DNA of 64,000 nt from Nocardioides jensenii JCM 1364 = NBRC 14755 (GCF_001552535.1 NZ_BCRJ01000075.1:1-64000), one strand, 5' to 3'; shown: positions 35,694 through 45,380, counted from the first letter of the stretch. Translations and numbers: made by a program. The notes: generated by a model from the sequence alone, not told the origin.

Positions 35694-37447
35694 GGGCGGG
35701 CTCCTGCCGGCTCGACGGGGTGGGACGGGTCGGTCGACGGCGCCGGGTGGAAGGCGACGTCGAGCTCGTCACCGATGAACCTCGAGTCGTCGGCGGAACT
35801 CGCGTTGCCAACAAACCTCGAGTCGCCGACAAACCTTGAGTCGAAGTGCCCCGACCAGGCCTCGTCGCGCTCGGGGAAGTCCTCGCGCCAGTGAGATCCG
35901 CGGGTCTCTCCGCGGCCCAGCGCCGCACCGGCCAGCGCGGTGGCGATCGTGAGCAGGTTGGTGGCCTCCCAGGCCTCGACACCGAGAGCGCCGGTGGTGG
36001 TGACGAGCGCCGGCAGCTCGTCGAGGGCCTTGCGTACGCCGTCCTCGGTGCGCAGCACCCCGACGTAGTCGGTCATCAGCGTCTGCATCGTGGCCCGGAC
36101 ATCGGCGTCGGCGATGCGGGGAGCCCGCTGGTCCTCGACCGGATCGGCCCAGGACCGCAGCTCGCCCGGGAGTACGTCGGCGATGCGGCGCGAGAACACC
36201 AGGCCTTCCAGCAACGAGTTGGAGGCCAGGCGGTTGGCACCGTGCACGCCGGAGCAGGCGACCTCACCGGTGGCGTAGAGGCCCGGCAGGCTGGAGCGAC
36301 CGAACAGGTCGGTGGCCACGCCTCCCGAGGCGAAGTGGTGGGCGGGCGCGACCGGGATCAGCTCGGTGACCGGATCGACGCCGTGGGAACGGCAGACGCC
36401 GAGGATGGTCGGGAAGCGCTTCTCCCAGAACTCCGCCCCGAGGTGGCGGGCGTCGAGCCACATGTGCGCCTTGCCGGTCTCGTGCATGCGGCGGGTGATC
36501 GCCTTGGCCACCACGTCACGGGGCGCGAGGTCGGCCAGCTCGTGCTGGCCCTGCATGAATCGGTTGCCTTCGAAGTCGACCAGGAACGCGCCCTCACCGC
36601 GGACGGCCTCGGAGATCAACGGTTGCTGGCCGCGGGAGTCGGGGCCGAGATACATCACGGTGGGGTGGAACTGCACGAACTCGAGGTCGCGCAGCACGGC
36701 ACCGGCGCGCAGGGCCAGGGCCATGCCGTCGCCGGTGGAGACCGACGGGTTGGTCGACTGGGCGAAGACCTGCCCCAGTCCTCCGCTGGCGAGCACGACC
36801 GCACGGCAGTGCACGGCGCCCACGCCGTCTCGCTGGCCTTCTCCGATGACGTGGAGCGTCACGCCGGCGACGCCACCGTCGGCTGCGTGCAGCAGGTCGA
36901 TGGCCAGCGCGTGCTGGATGACCTCGATCTCGGGGGCGGCCTCGACGGCGGCGATCAACGCACGCTGGATCTCGGCACCGGTCGCGTCGCCACCGGCGTG
37001 GGCGATGCGGTCGCGGTGGTGGCCACCCTCACGGGTCAGCGACAGCACGCCGTCGTGGTGGTCGAAGTTGGTGCCGAGGGCGATCAGCTCGCGGACGGCG
37101 TCCGGCCCCTCGGTGACCAGGACCCGCACGGCGTCGGTGTCACAGGCGCCGGCACCCGCGACCAGGGTGTCGCGCTCGTGCTGCTCGGGGGTGTCGCCCG
37201 GACCGAGCGCTGCGGCGATGCCACCCTGGGCCCATTGGGTGGAGCCGGCGTTGAGGACGTCCTTGGTGACCACGAGGACCGTGGCCCCGTCGTCCTCGGG
37301 GCGGGCGCGGAGCGCGGCGTGGATGCGCAGGGCGGCGGTCAGCCCGGCGATGCCGGACCCGATGACCACGACGTCGGAGCGCGTGGTCCAGCCGGGCTCG
37401 GGTGCGCTGAGGCGTCCCGGGAGACCGGCATTCTCGATGAGGGCCAT
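35690..37447 (-). CDS. nadB: L-aspartate oxidase
   Basis: FAD enzyme of 585 residues that converts aspartate to iminoaspartate. The FAD site is VVIGSGIAGLTAAL (28-41), followed by STQWAQGGIAAAL and the active-site region EFVQFHPTVMY and GRSSLPGLYATGEVACSGVHGANRLASNSLLEGLVF. Family members are about 540 residues. The extra tail (about 535-585) contains three DSRF(V/I)G copies encoded by near-identical 19-nt DNA repeats. The partner quinolinate synthase NadA is not in this window. It is 9 nt after panD. Confidence 0.94.
   Translation of the reverse strand: MALIENAGLPGRLSAPEPGWTTRSDVVVIGSGIAGLTAALRIHAALRARPEDDGATVLVVTKDVLNAGSTQWAQGGIAAALGPGDTPEQHERDTLVAGAGACDTDAVRVLVTEGPDAVRELIALGTNFDHHDGVLSLTREGGHHRDRIAHAGGDATGAEIQRALIAAVEAAPEIEVIQHALAIDLLHAADGGVAGVTLHVIGEGQRDGVGAVHCRAVVLASGGLGQVFAQSTNPSVSTGDGMALALRAGAVLRDLEFVQFHPTVMYLGPDSRGQQPLISEAVRGEGAFLVDFEGNRFMQGQHELADLAPRDVVAKAITRRMHETGKAHMWLDARHLGAEFWEKRFPTILGVCRSHGVDPVTELIPVAPAHHFASGGVATDLFGRSSLPGLYATGEVACSGVHGANRLASNSLLEGLVFSRRIADVLPGELRSWADPVEDQRAPRIADADVRATMQTLMTDYVGVLRTEDGVRKALDELPALVTTTGALGVEAWEATNLLTIATALAGAALGRGETRGSHWREDFPERDEAWSGHFDSRFVGDSRFVGNASSADDSRFIGDELDVAFHPAPSTDPSHPVEPAGARP
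35771..35843 (-). repeat. Short in-gene repeats in nadB tail
   Basis: Three 19-nt units on plus, ACCGATGAACCTCGAGTCG (35771-35789), GCCAACAAACCTCGAGTCG (35807-35825) and GCCGACAAACCTTGAGTCG (35825-35843), differ at one to four positions. They encode DSRFIG, DSRFVG and DSRFVG in the nadB C-terminal extension. Confidence 0.8.
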
Positions 37448-37456
37448 TCGGGCAGA

Positions 37457-37876
37457 TTAGCGGCTGGCGGTGACGTCGCCGCGCAGCAGGCCGGAGCCCT
37501 CGGGTGCCTCGGCCGGGTCGAACCCGGTGGCCAGCACCTTGTTGTCGGAGTCGACGAAGACGACGGACGGCTGGTATTCCTTGGCCTCCGCGGTGTCCAT
37601 CTGCCCGTAGCCGATCAGGATCACCACGTCGCCGGGGTGCACGAGGCGGGCGGCGGCGCCGTTGATGCCGATCACGCCCGAACCGCGCTCGCCGGCGATC
37701 GTGTAGGTCTCGAGGCGGGCCCCGTTGGTGACGTCGACGATGTGGACCAGCTCGCCGGAGAGCAGGTCGGCGGCGTCGAGGAGGTCCTCGTCGATGGTCA
37801 CCGATCCGACGTAGTGCAGATCCGCCTGGGTGACGGTCGCGCGGTGGATCTTGCTTTTCATCATGGTGCGCAGCAT
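37457..37876 (-). CDS. panD: Aspartate 1-decarboxylase
   Basis: Pyruvoyl enzyme of 139 residues that makes beta-alanine for pantothenate. The self-cleavage site Gly-Ser is in [17 protein letters not shown], and the catalytic Tyr and Arg are in [26 protein letters not shown]. The start MLRTMMKSK is set by GGGAGA 8 nt upstream. It lies 19 nt after panC and 9 nt before nadB, in the usual actinobacterial operon. Confidence 0.95.
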   Translation of the reverse strand: MLRTMMKSKIHRATVTQADLHYVGSVTIDEDLLDAADLLSGELVHIVDVTNGARLETYTIAGERGSGVIGINGAAARLVHPGDVVILIGYGQMDTAEAKEYQPSVVFVDSDNKVLATGFDPAEAPEGSGLLRGDVTASR

Positions 37877-37895
37877 GTGCTGTCTCCCTTGTTGG

Positions 37896-38822
37896 TTACG
37901 GAGTTCGGAGAGCCACGGTGGGCTCCGGGTCGGTGGCGCCCAGGCGTGTCGTTCCCAGGTGCAGTGGCATGTTGTCGATCAGGCGGGTGGCGCCCACGCG
38001 GGCGGCGATGAGCACCCGGGCCTCACCGTGGTCGGGGGCGGGGCCAAGGTCGGTGCCCGTGACCACGAGGTAGTCGAGGTCGACGCCCTCGGAGGAACGC
38101 AGCTCGGCACGCGCCGCCGCCAACGCCGAGTCCACGCCGTGCGCCGCATTGTGCCGAGCCCGCAGCAAGGTGCGGGACAGGGCGACCGCGTGCTCGCGCT
38201 GGGTCGGGTCGAGGTAGCGGTTGCGGGAGCTCAGCGCCAGCCCGTCGGCCTCACGGACCGTCTCGGCCCCGACCACGTCGATGCCCATGCAGAGGTCGTC
38301 GACCATGCGCCGGATCAGGGTGAGCTGCTGGTAGTCCTTCTGCCCGAAGACAGCCACGTCGGGACGGACCAGGCCGAACAGCTTGGCCACCACGATCAGC
38401 ACTCCGCGGAAGTGGCCGGGGCGGGTCGCGCCCTCGAGGATCTCCGCGAGCGGCCCGGGTTCGAGCGTCACCTGCGGTTCGATGACGCCACCCGGGCCGG
38501 AGCCGGGGTAGACCTCGTCGACCGCGGGAGCGAAGACGATGTCGACGCCGTGCTCGCCGCACAGCGCGAGGTCGGACTCGAGGGTGCGGGGGTAGCGGTC
38601 GAGGTCCTCACCGGCGCCGAACTGCAGGGGATTGACGAAGATCGAGACCACGACGGGCCCGTCGCCCACCTCGGCGCGGGCGGCGTCCATGAGGGAGGCG
38701 TGGCCGACGTGCAGGGCTCCCATGGTGGGCACGAAGCCGACCCGCCGACCGGCGCCACGGGCGTCGGCGAGCAGGCTGAGGAGCTCCTCGCGGGTGTTCG
38801 CGAGAACGGGCGTGGACGTCAT
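37896..38822 (-). CDS. panC: Pantothenate synthetase
   Basis: Condenses pantoate and beta-alanine using ATP. At 308 residues it has normal length. [13 protein letters not shown] is the ATP-binding HxGH region, [19 protein letters not shown] the dimer and pantoate region, [10 protein letters not shown] and [10 protein letters not shown] (KMSKS-like) complete the active site. The start codon overlaps the DUF2520 stop as ATGA. This supports ATG at 38822 rather than the longer upstream open frame. Confidence 0.95.
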   Translation of the reverse strand: MTSTPVLANTREELLSLLADARGAGRRVGFVPTMGALHVGHASLMDAARAEVGDGPVVVSIFVNPLQFGAGEDLDRYPRTLESDLALCGEHGVDIVFAPAVDEVYPGSGPGGVIEPQVTLEPGPLAEILEGATRPGHFRGVLIVVAKLFGLVRPDVAVFGQKDYQQLTLIRRMVDDLCMGIDVVGAETVREADGLALSSRNRYLDPTQREHAVALSRTLLRARHNAAHGVDSALAAARAELRSSEGVDLDYLVVTGTDLGPAPDHGEARVLIAARVGATRLIDNMPLHLGTTRLGATDPEPTVALRTP

Positions 38823-39727
38823 CGTCGAACGGCCCCGGGCGACGGGATCGTGGGGGCGGCGGCACCGTCGAGGATGCGGGTGAGGGTGGCCGCCCGGATC
38901 GGCAGCAGACGACCGTCGGCCACCGCGCGGGAGAGCGTGGCGCGCGCCATGGCGACGTACGACGGCACGGTCTGGGGCGCGGAGACGAGCAGGTCGGCCA
39001 GGTGCGCACGAACCGTGTTCACGTCGCCACGCACGATCGGGCCGGTCAGTGCGGCGTCGCCGTGGTTGAGCGCGTTGTCGAGGGCCGCCTCGAGCAGTGG
39101 GCGGAGAGTTCCGGCGGGGTCGTCGCCTCCCGCCGCGGTCAGCATCTCCATCGCCTCGGCAACCAGGGTGACCAGGTGATTGGCACCGTGGGCCAAGCCC
39201 GCGTGGTAGAGGATCCGCTTGTCTTCGGCCACCCACATGGCGCGACCACCGAGGTCGGCCACCAGGGACTCGGTGAACCGGCGCTCGGCCGGACCCGCAG
39301 TCACCCCGAACACGATGTCGTCCAGCCGGTCGAGGTCGAGGGCAGTGCCGGTGAAGGTCATCGCCGGGTGCATGGCCACCGCACGGGCGCCGACGTCGGT
39401 GGCCGGCGCGAGCACCTCCAGCCCGTGGCGTCCGGAGGTGTGGACGACGAACTGGCCGTCGCGCAGCGAGCCGCTCGCCGCCAGCATCTGCGCGACGTTG
39501 CCGAGCATGTCGTCGGGCACGGTCAGCAGGAGGACGTCGCAGGCGCGGGCCACGGCACTGGGCTTGTCGACGACGACACCGGGCAGCAGTGCATCGATGC
39601 GGGTGCGGGAGGCGTCGGACTCACCGGCCACGGCCACGATCTCGTGGCCGGCGGTGCGGAGCGCGGAAGCGAGTACGGCGCCGACGCGTCCTGCGCCGAC
39701 CACGCCGATACGGAGCGGTTCAGACAT
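38819..39727 (-). CDS. Rossmann/DUF2520 domain protein
   Basis: Protein of 302 residues. IGVVGAGRVGAVLASAL at the N-terminus is an NAD(P)-binding Rossmann motif like that of ProC or ketopantoate reductase. The C-terminal DUF2520 helical domain begins around AEDKRILYHAGLAHGANHLVTL. The same gene precedes panC in mycobacteria (Rv3603c). Leading a pantothenate operon without panE suggests a role in ketopantoate reduction or cofactor handling, but this is inference. The promoter is in the 184-nt gap shared with the divergent MidA-like gene. Confidence 0.82.
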   Translation of the reverse strand: MSEPLRIGVVGAGRVGAVLASALRTAGHEIVAVAGESDASRTRIDALLPGVVVDKPSAVARACDVLLLTVPDDMLGNVAQMLAASGSLRDGQFVVHTSGRHGLEVLAPATDVGARAVAMHPAMTFTGTALDLDRLDDIVFGVTAGPAERRFTESLVADLGGRAMWVAEDKRILYHAGLAHGANHLVTLVAEAMEMLTAAGGDDPAGTLRPLLEAALDNALNHGDAALTGPIVRGDVNTVRAHLADLLVSAPQTVPSYVAMARATLSRAVADGRLLPIRAATLTRILDGAAAPTIPSPGAVRR

Positions 39728-39897
39728 GGTGCTGCAAGCCTTTCGTTCCAGTCCCTCCGATTTCCAGCTCCTCGCGGACGAGGGGCTGGCCGGTGTGGGT
39801 ACCAGACGGTGTGCCTTCAGTTGGTTTCCACCAAAAGCGTACGCCGACCGAATCCGGCTGGGAACCGGCCGCTCGGTGGGATGGATCACAGGCCGCG

Positions 39898-39903
39898 TAG
39901 CCT
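39898..39903 (+). promoter_or_regulatory. -10 element of MidA-like gene
   Basis: TAGCCT lies 8 nt upstream of the ATG at 39912, with no Shine-Dalgarno sequence. The rest of the 184-nt divergent gap holds a minus-strand TACGCT that could serve the panC operon. Confidence 0.45.
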
Positions 39904-39911
39904 CAGGACCC

Positions 39912-40667
39912 ATGAGCACCACCAGTCTCGGCATGCCCGCACTGCCGCCGCGCACCGCGCAGCCGACCTGGAAACAGGCCTGGGACACCGCGCTCTACGG
40001 CCCCGACGGCTACCTCCGCGCCCACCCGGTGACGCTCGAACGCGACCGCGACGAGCTGGTGGAGTTCCTGCTCCCCCGGCTGCGCGACCACGCGTCCGTC
40101 GCCCTGCTCGGGGCCGCCGGCACGCTTGCCGCGACACTCTCCGGCCTGCTGCCCGACGTCTCGCTCCGCCCCGACGTCCCCACCGGTTTCACCGGCGTCG
40201 TGATCGCCGTCGACTGGCTCTCGCACGTGCCCACCCACGTCGTACAGGCAGATGACGACGGGCGCCCGCGGATCGTGCACGTCGACCCGATCTCCGGCCA
40301 GGAGTCCCTGGGCCTGCTGCTCTCCGACCCCGGCGTCCCGCCGACGCTGCGCGAGTGGCAGGAGCAGCACTGGCCGCTCAAGGCCGACTTCGCCCGCGCC
40401 GAGATCGGCACCACCCGCGAGGCCGCGTGGCGCGACGTGCTCCGCTGCCTGGAGTCCGGGGAGGCGATCGCGATCGAGAACGGGCACCTGAGCGGCGGTC
40501 GCCCCGAGGCCGGCTCACTACGCGCGGCCGGCGACCTGCCGACGATTCCCGACGGCACGCGTGACCTGTGGGCCGACGTCGCCCTCGACGCCCTCGTCGA
40601 TGCCTGTGGCGGCACGCCGGTCACCGGCGACGGCCCCGAGCGCGTCGAGTGGGTGGCCCATGGTTGA
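39912..40667 (+). CDS. Shortened MidA-like methyltransferase family protein
   Basis: Protein of 251 residues. ALYGPDGYLRAHPV near the N-terminus and ENGHLSGGRPEAGSLRAAG near the C-terminus match the start and the GRPxGTLRAY signature of the MidA (COG1565) methyltransferases. MidA proteins are usually 350 residues or more, and the SAM-binding GxGxG is replaced by LLGAAGTLAATL, so activity is uncertain. Its end overlaps the next GT2 gene by 8 nt, so the two are co-translated although their roles look unrelated. Confidence 0.6.
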   Translation: MSTTSLGMPALPPRTAQPTWKQAWDTALYGPDGYLRAHPVTLERDRDELVEFLLPRLRDHASVALLGAAGTLAATLSGLLPDVSLRPDVPTGFTGVVIAVDWLSHVPTHVVQADDDGRPRIVHVDPISGQESLGLLLSDPGVPPTLREWQEQHWPLKADFARAEIGTTREAAWRDVLRCLESGEAIAIENGHLSGGRPEAGSLRAAGDLPTIPDGTRDLWADVALDALVDACGGTPVTGDGPERVEWVAHG

Positions 40668-42630
40668 TCCGGGCAGGCTACGACGAGTCGTACGCCGACG
40701 CCGGGCCGCGGGCAGTCCCGTACTCACCGTGGTGATCCCGGTGCACAACGTGGAGGCCTACCTGCCCGAGTGTCTCGACAGCGTGCTGGGCCAGGCGTTG
40801 GACGAGATCGAGGTGATCGCGGTCGACGACGGCTCCACCGACGGTTGCCCTGAGATCCTGCGGGAGCGGGCCCGGAAGGACCCTCGCCTGGTCGTGCTGA
40901 CCCAGCCGAACGCGGGTCAGGGTCCCGCCCGCAACCTGGCCGTGACGCGGGCACGCGGCGAGTTCCTCACCTTCTGCGACGCCGACGACACCGTGCCGCC
41001 CAGAGCCTGGGCGCACATGGTCGAGGTGCTCCGTGAGACCGGATCCGACTTCGTGGTCGGCGCCGCGCGACGCGTCGCCAACGGCGAGAACATGGGGATC
41101 GCCTTCCGCGCTGCTCACGAGGTGACCCGACTGCGCACCACGATCGAGGAGTCCCCGGTCGCGATGCAGGACATCATCGCCTGCAACAGGGTCTTCCGGA
41201 CCCGTTTCTGGGTCGACCGGGTGCCGCCGTACCGCGGTCACATCGCCTATGAGGACCACGTGCCCGGGCTGGCCGCCTACGTGCGCGCCAAACGTTTCGA
41301 CCTGATCACCAACGTCACCTACCTGTGGCGGGTCCGCGAGGACAACACGTCCACCGGCCAGCAGAAGGCGAAGCTGGAGAACCTTCTGGACCGCATCGCG
41401 GTCAAGGAGGAGGCCAGTGACCTGCTCCGGGAGGAAGCCTCCCCCGCCGTGTACGCCGCCTGGGTGGCCCGTTGTCTCAGCGTCGACTTCCCGCCCTTCA
41501 TCACCCACGGCATCGACGGTTCGCCGATGTATCGCAACGTCCTGAGCGCGACCTACCGCACGTTCCTCGACCGTACCGACGAGGCGACGCTCCAGTCCGT
41601 GCCGCAGTTGAACCGGCTCCGGGCCCGACTGTGTGCCGACGGGCGGTGGGACGAGCTCGCCACGATCGGCGAGCGTCTGGAGACCCAGGGGCGGCTCCCT
41701 CGCACGCAGGCACGCGACGGCGAGGTGTACGCCGTCCGGGACGCTCTCGGCGCCGATCTTCCCGACGCGCTGTGGCGGATGGCCGACTCCGAGTCGGGTG
41801 TGATCGCCGGGGTGCGGTCGGTCTCTGCTGCCGAGGGTCGCCTGCGGATCTCGGGGTTCGCCGCGATCCGTACGCTCGACTGCTCGCTCGAGGTGCCCAG
41901 GATCGAGGCGTGGCTCCAGGAGGCGTCCGGCGACGCAACGGTCCCGCTGTCGGTCTCCGGATTCCGCGACCCCGCGGCCAACGTGTGGACCCGGCACCGC
42001 AACGCCGGCTACGACAACGCCGGGTTCCGTGCCGAGCTCGACGCGGCTGACCTCACGGGCCGAGTCGCCGTCGACGCGATTCCGTGGGTGTTGCACGTGC
42101 GCGTCACCCAACACGGTGTGGTGCGTGAAGGCGTCGTGCGGGCGCCCGTCGAGGGCTCAGCGGGCAACCATCTCTCCACGCTGGCCGTCGGCGAGGTGCT
42201 CGTGACCCCCGCGTTCTCGGGCGACCTGGGCTTCCACCTCACTGCCGCGGCCGCCTCAGACCGACCCGACTCGGGCACCCCCGGCCCGGCGATCGTGGCG
42301 GACGCCGTGATCGACGCAGAGATCGATGCGGGAACGGTCTGGCTGACGACGGACCGCCCTGATCACCCCCGCCCCGGAGTGCTGCGAGGAAAGGCCGGTG
42401 AGATCGAGGCGGCAACCGTCGAGGACGACACCGAGGGCCGACCTCGCGCGGGCTACCGCGTCGCCGACCTCGCCGACGGCGACCATCGCGTGGTGTTCCA
42501 GGGCGCCGAGGCGGTTGCCGGGCCCGGACTGTGGGAGCAGCTTCCTGTCGTGTCCATCGACGATGCCGAGCGTGTGCAGGTGCTGGTGCGCCGCGACGGC
42601 GCCCTCGTGGTTCGCGTGACTCGCCCCTGA
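40660..42630 (+). CDS. GT2 glycosyltransferase with beta-rich C-terminal half
   Basis: Protein of 656 residues. After a basic start, the GT-A domain (about 20-240) has VVIPVHNVEAYLPECL, DDGST at 56-60, NAGQGPARN and FCDADD with the metal motif at 107-110. Helical and beta-rich regions without recognised motifs follow. The layout equals that of the GT2 gene in the first island (30.9-32.9 kb). The start overlaps the preceding gene by 8 nt. It likely acts on the same class of wall polymer; acceptor and donor are unknown. Confidence 0.82.
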   Translation: MVDPGRLRRVVRRRRAAGSPVLTVVIPVHNVEAYLPECLDSVLGQALDEIEVIAVDDGSTDGCPEILRERARKDPRLVVLTQPNAGQGPARNLAVTRARGEFLTFCDADDTVPPRAWAHMVEVLRETGSDFVVGAARRVANGENMGIAFRAAHEVTRLRTTIEESPVAMQDIIACNRVFRTRFWVDRVPPYRGHIAYEDHVPGLAAYVRAKRFDLITNVTYLWRVREDNTSTGQQKAKLENLLDRIAVKEEASDLLREEASPAVYAAWVARCLSVDFPPFITHGIDGSPMYRNVLSATYRTFLDRTDEATLQSVPQLNRLRARLCADGRWDELATIGERLETQGRLPRTQARDGEVYAVRDALGADLPDALWRMADSESGVIAGVRSVSAAEGRLRISGFAAIRTLDCSLEVPRIEAWLQEASGDATVPLSVSGFRDPAANVWTRHRNAGYDNAGFRAELDAADLTGRVAVDAIPWVLHVRVTQHGVVREGVVRAPVEGSAGNHLSTLAVGEVLVTPAFSGDLGFHLTAAAASDRPDSGTPGPAIVADAVIDAEIDAGTVWLTTDRPDHPRPGVLRGKAGEIEAATVEDDTEGRPRAGYRVADLADGDHRVVFQGAEAVAGPGLWEQLPVVSIDDAERVQVLVRRDGALVVRVTRP

Positions 42631-42968
42631 CTCTTGGTGGTGGTCGAGCGCGGTGTGGTGGTGGAGGAGGTCCCGATCCTTGGTGGTCGAGCCTGTCGAG
42701 ACCACCCCGGTCGGCGTCATCGGTGGTTGAGGAGGTCGCGGCGCGACCGTCTCGAAACCTGTCGAGATTGACGGGTCCCAGGCAGGCAACTTTGACAGAT
42801 CAGGGCTCGGCTGAGCCGAGAGCAAAGTGCGCGCAATGCGGCAGATCCGTGCGCGCTGCCGCACTATGCGGCAGTTGCGGACGTTCGCGAGGCTACGCGT
42901 ACGCCCGATTCCGGCCGGTAGCATCGACTCTGCACAGAGACCGGTGAGACTGTCGAGGTGATGCCCGC
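42631..42968. repeat. REP-like repeats in gene-free stretch
   Basis: 338 nt without a gene. The first 150 nt hold GTGGTCGAGCGCGGTG, then GGTGGTCGAGCCTGTCGAGACCACC as two half-sites forming a GGTGGTC/GACCACC hairpin (42679-42705), then GGTGGTTGAGGAGGTCG and CCGTCTCGAAACCTGTCGAG. These are the same words as in the repeats at 14.3 and 19.2 kb. The remainder, to 42968, is unremarkable upstream sequence. Confidence 0.6.
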
Positions 42969-43373
42969 ATGACCAACTACTTCATGGTGGGGACGATTCA
43001 CGGTGGTTGGCACGGCGACGGAGCACGGGAGGGGCTCGCCGACTGGATCGAAGCGGGCGAGTGGGTCTTGGGCTGGCACAACATGGAGTCGGACCCGAGC
43101 TACCAGAAGCAGGCCCCGAACCTCGACCTCATGGAGCACGGCGACGTGCTCGTCGCGAAGCAGATGAACAACGACTTCCGCACGATGCTCGTCAAAGCCA
43201 TCGGTGTCGTGACCGAGCCTTCAACTGACGGCCACCGGGTCGGTGTGGATTGGGTGCGTGACCTTCGATCAGCGCCCGTCACGCTTCCGTCGTCGTACCG
43301 CCAGACCTTGACCAGGGTGTCCGACACACACCTGCGTCGAGGACGCTCATCAGGGACCACATTCTCCCGCTGA
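42969..43373 (+). CDS. Hypothetical protein, possibly PUA/EVE-like
   Basis: Protein of 134 residues starting MTNYFMVGTIHGGWHGDGAREG, with GAGGTG upstream. Aromatic-rich strands (WIEAGEWVLGW, YQKQAPNLDLMEHGDVLVAKQMNNDF) recall small beta-barrel EVE or PUA-like modules, but I cannot name the family. The C-terminus turns Arg/Thr-rich and may be truncated. No neighbours on either side for 300-440 nt, and the surroundings are less GC-rich than the rest, suggesting acquired DNA. Confidence 0.5.
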   Translation: MTNYFMVGTIHGGWHGDGAREGLADWIEAGEWVLGWHNMESDPSYQKQAPNLDLMEHGDVLVAKQMNNDFRTMLVKAIGVVTEPSTDGHRVGVDWVRDLRSAPVTLPSSYRQTLTRVSDTHLRRGRSSGTTFSR

Positions 43374-43813
43374 TTAGTTGGGGGCTGGCTTCCACCAGCC
43401 ACATCGTCGGCGTCGCGGTGTGCCTCTGACCGCCAGCGATGACTCGATGGCGGCGATTGCGTGCTCCCGGGAGCTGAGTCACGGCTCCGCGGCGGCGGCT
43501 CGGTGACCCTCTGCGGTGAGACGCTGGCGCTCTCTCATCGGCATGAGCGCGCGGTTCGACGGCACCGATCGGGAGCCGCCCAGGTACGCCGAGGCACGAG
43601 CCAATCGGTAGCCAACTTCTCGCGTCCTCACAGACCAATCAGCACGACATAGCGTCAAAAGACCATCTATGCCGACGATCCGACAATCCGACAATCTTCG
43701 CTGCATCTCGACAAAACCGCCCTCGGAACCTTCGTGAAAATAGTTTCCCCGGGGGCTGTGGATACGCCGTTTTCGGGTCCCGGGGTGTCGGTGGTCTCTG
43801 GTGCAATGGGGTC
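43374..43813. other. Gene-free, composition-atypical stretch
   Basis: 440 nt with no convincing gene on either strand. Open frames here lack start signals and any recognisable protein. GC is visibly lower than in the neighbours (for example ATAGCGTCAAAAGACCATCT around 43,650 and CGTGAAAATAGTTTCCCC around 43,735). A plus-strand -10-like TGCAAT at 43802-43807 is 6 nt before the DUF222-HNH ATG. It may be a remnant of lost or inserted DNA. Confidence 0.45.
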
Positions 43814-45326
43814 ATGATCGAAACCGATGCCAGCCACCAGCCGTTCGAGGTCGAGGACCTCGAGGGTGAGTGGCTGCTCGATGTGATCACCGACTCAGCG
43901 ACCCTCGAGAAGACCGCCGCCCGCCGCCGACTCCGCCTGGCCTACCAACTCTGTGTCACTCACCCCGTCACCCCCGACGGAGAGGCCGCCACGTGGGGGG
44001 ACGGGATCCCCGGGCTGGGTGACTACGACCAGACCCTGGGTGGGCAGGGGTGCCCCGGGGTGGCGGCGTTCACCACCGAGCTGTGGGCCACTGCCACCGA
44101 GGTCTCCTCGTGGTCGGCGAAGAAGACCCTGGCCAACACCTTGGACCTGCACCACCGCCTTCCCAGGACCTGGGCCGCGGTCGAGGCGTTGGAGGTGGAG
44201 GCGTGGCGGGCCTGCCGGATCGCCGAGGACACCCGTCACCTCTCCGCCGAAGCCGCCGCCTGGGTCGATGACCAGCTCGCCGAGACCGGCCGCTACGGGC
44301 TCCCCACCATCGAGAAGACGATCCGGTCCGCGGTCGCGAAGTTCCACCCCGACCAGTTCGGTGGCCCGGCCCCGGTGCCGGGCAAGGACCAGTGGGGGGT
44401 CCACCTCGACCACACCGTCGGTGCCGGCAACGGCACCAGCCGGTTGGACGCGTTGGGGGACTCGCTGGACCTGGCCAAGCTCCACGACGCACTGTGTGAC
44501 GAGGCCACCACGATGGGTCGCCTGGGCGATGGTGACTCCTTCGAGCAACGCAAGGCCAAGGCCCTGGGTCGGATCGCGGACCGGCAAGCCACCCTGGATC
44601 TGATCGGCCTCACCGGAAACCACCTCACCGACACCATGACCGGCACCGCGACTGGGGACGGTTCGGATGCGGGGACCGGCACCACGGGCGACCACGAGAG
44701 CACTCGCGGCGACGAGGCGGATGAGGCTGCCGAGGCAGCGCCCGGCCCGAGGCTCGATGCGGAGGGGAACCTGATCCACCCGACCACCGGGGCCGTGGTC
44801 AAAGGTCCGGAAGTCGTACCTGCAGACCCGGCTCTACATCCACGTGAACCTGGCCGACCTCGCCACCACGGGCACAGCAACAGCAGGCGCGGGGATGGGT
44901 GAGACGAACCGGTTCGGTGCGGTCACCCTCGCCACGATCCAGACCTGGCTCAAAGACCTCGGCGCAACCGCCAAGGTGACCCCGGTCATCGACACCACCC
45001 ACCAGTGGGGCATCGACGCACACGACCCTCCCGAGGCGATGCGTGAACAGGTCATCGCCCGCGACCGACACTGTGTCTATCCCAACTGCACCACCGACTC
45101 GAGGTCCTGCGACCTGGACCACATCGAGGCCTACGACCCCAACGGGCCACCGGGCCAGACCACCCCGGAGAACCTCGCCCCCCTCTGTCGGCGACATCAC
45201 CTGGTCAAGACCCACGGCCGGTGGACCTACGCGCGGAACAAGGACGGCACCTACACCTGGGCCAGTCCCTACGGGAGGACCTGGCTGGTCACCACCTTCG
45301 GCACCGTCGAACTCCCCACCAATTGA
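43814..45326 (+). pseudogene. DUF222-HNH endonuclease gene, frameshifted
   Basis: Two overlapping frames make up one DUF222 (13E12-type) HNH protein. The first (43814-44902) carries the DUF222 domain. The second (from 44844, frame open earlier) carries LQTRLYIHVNLADL and the HNH nuclease, CVYPNCTTDSRSCDLDHI then NLAPLCRRHHLVKTHGRW. Removing one A from the AAA at 44801-44803 joins them into VVKVRKSYLQTRLYIHVNL and an intact protein of about 503 residues. Such proteins are multicopy in this group and their role is unclear. Pseudogene or sequencing error cannot be separated here. Confidence 0.8.
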
Positions 45327-45349
45327 GCTGATCAGCGCCAGCGAGCAGA

Positions 45350-45380
45350 AGCCCCACACCGGACACCGGTGCCTGGGGCT
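45350..45380. terminator. Bidirectional terminator, HNH/acyltransferase
   Basis: AGCCCCA (45350-45356) pairs with TGGGGCT (45374-45380) and CACCGG (45357-45362) with CCGGTG (45366-45371), leaving a CC bulge and an ACA loop. It sits between two converging genes. Confidence 0.75.

Noticed and set aside
42969-43813. A toxin-antitoxin or restriction module
   Set aside because: Only one small protein of unknown fold is present, with no partner gene or recognised catalytic motif.
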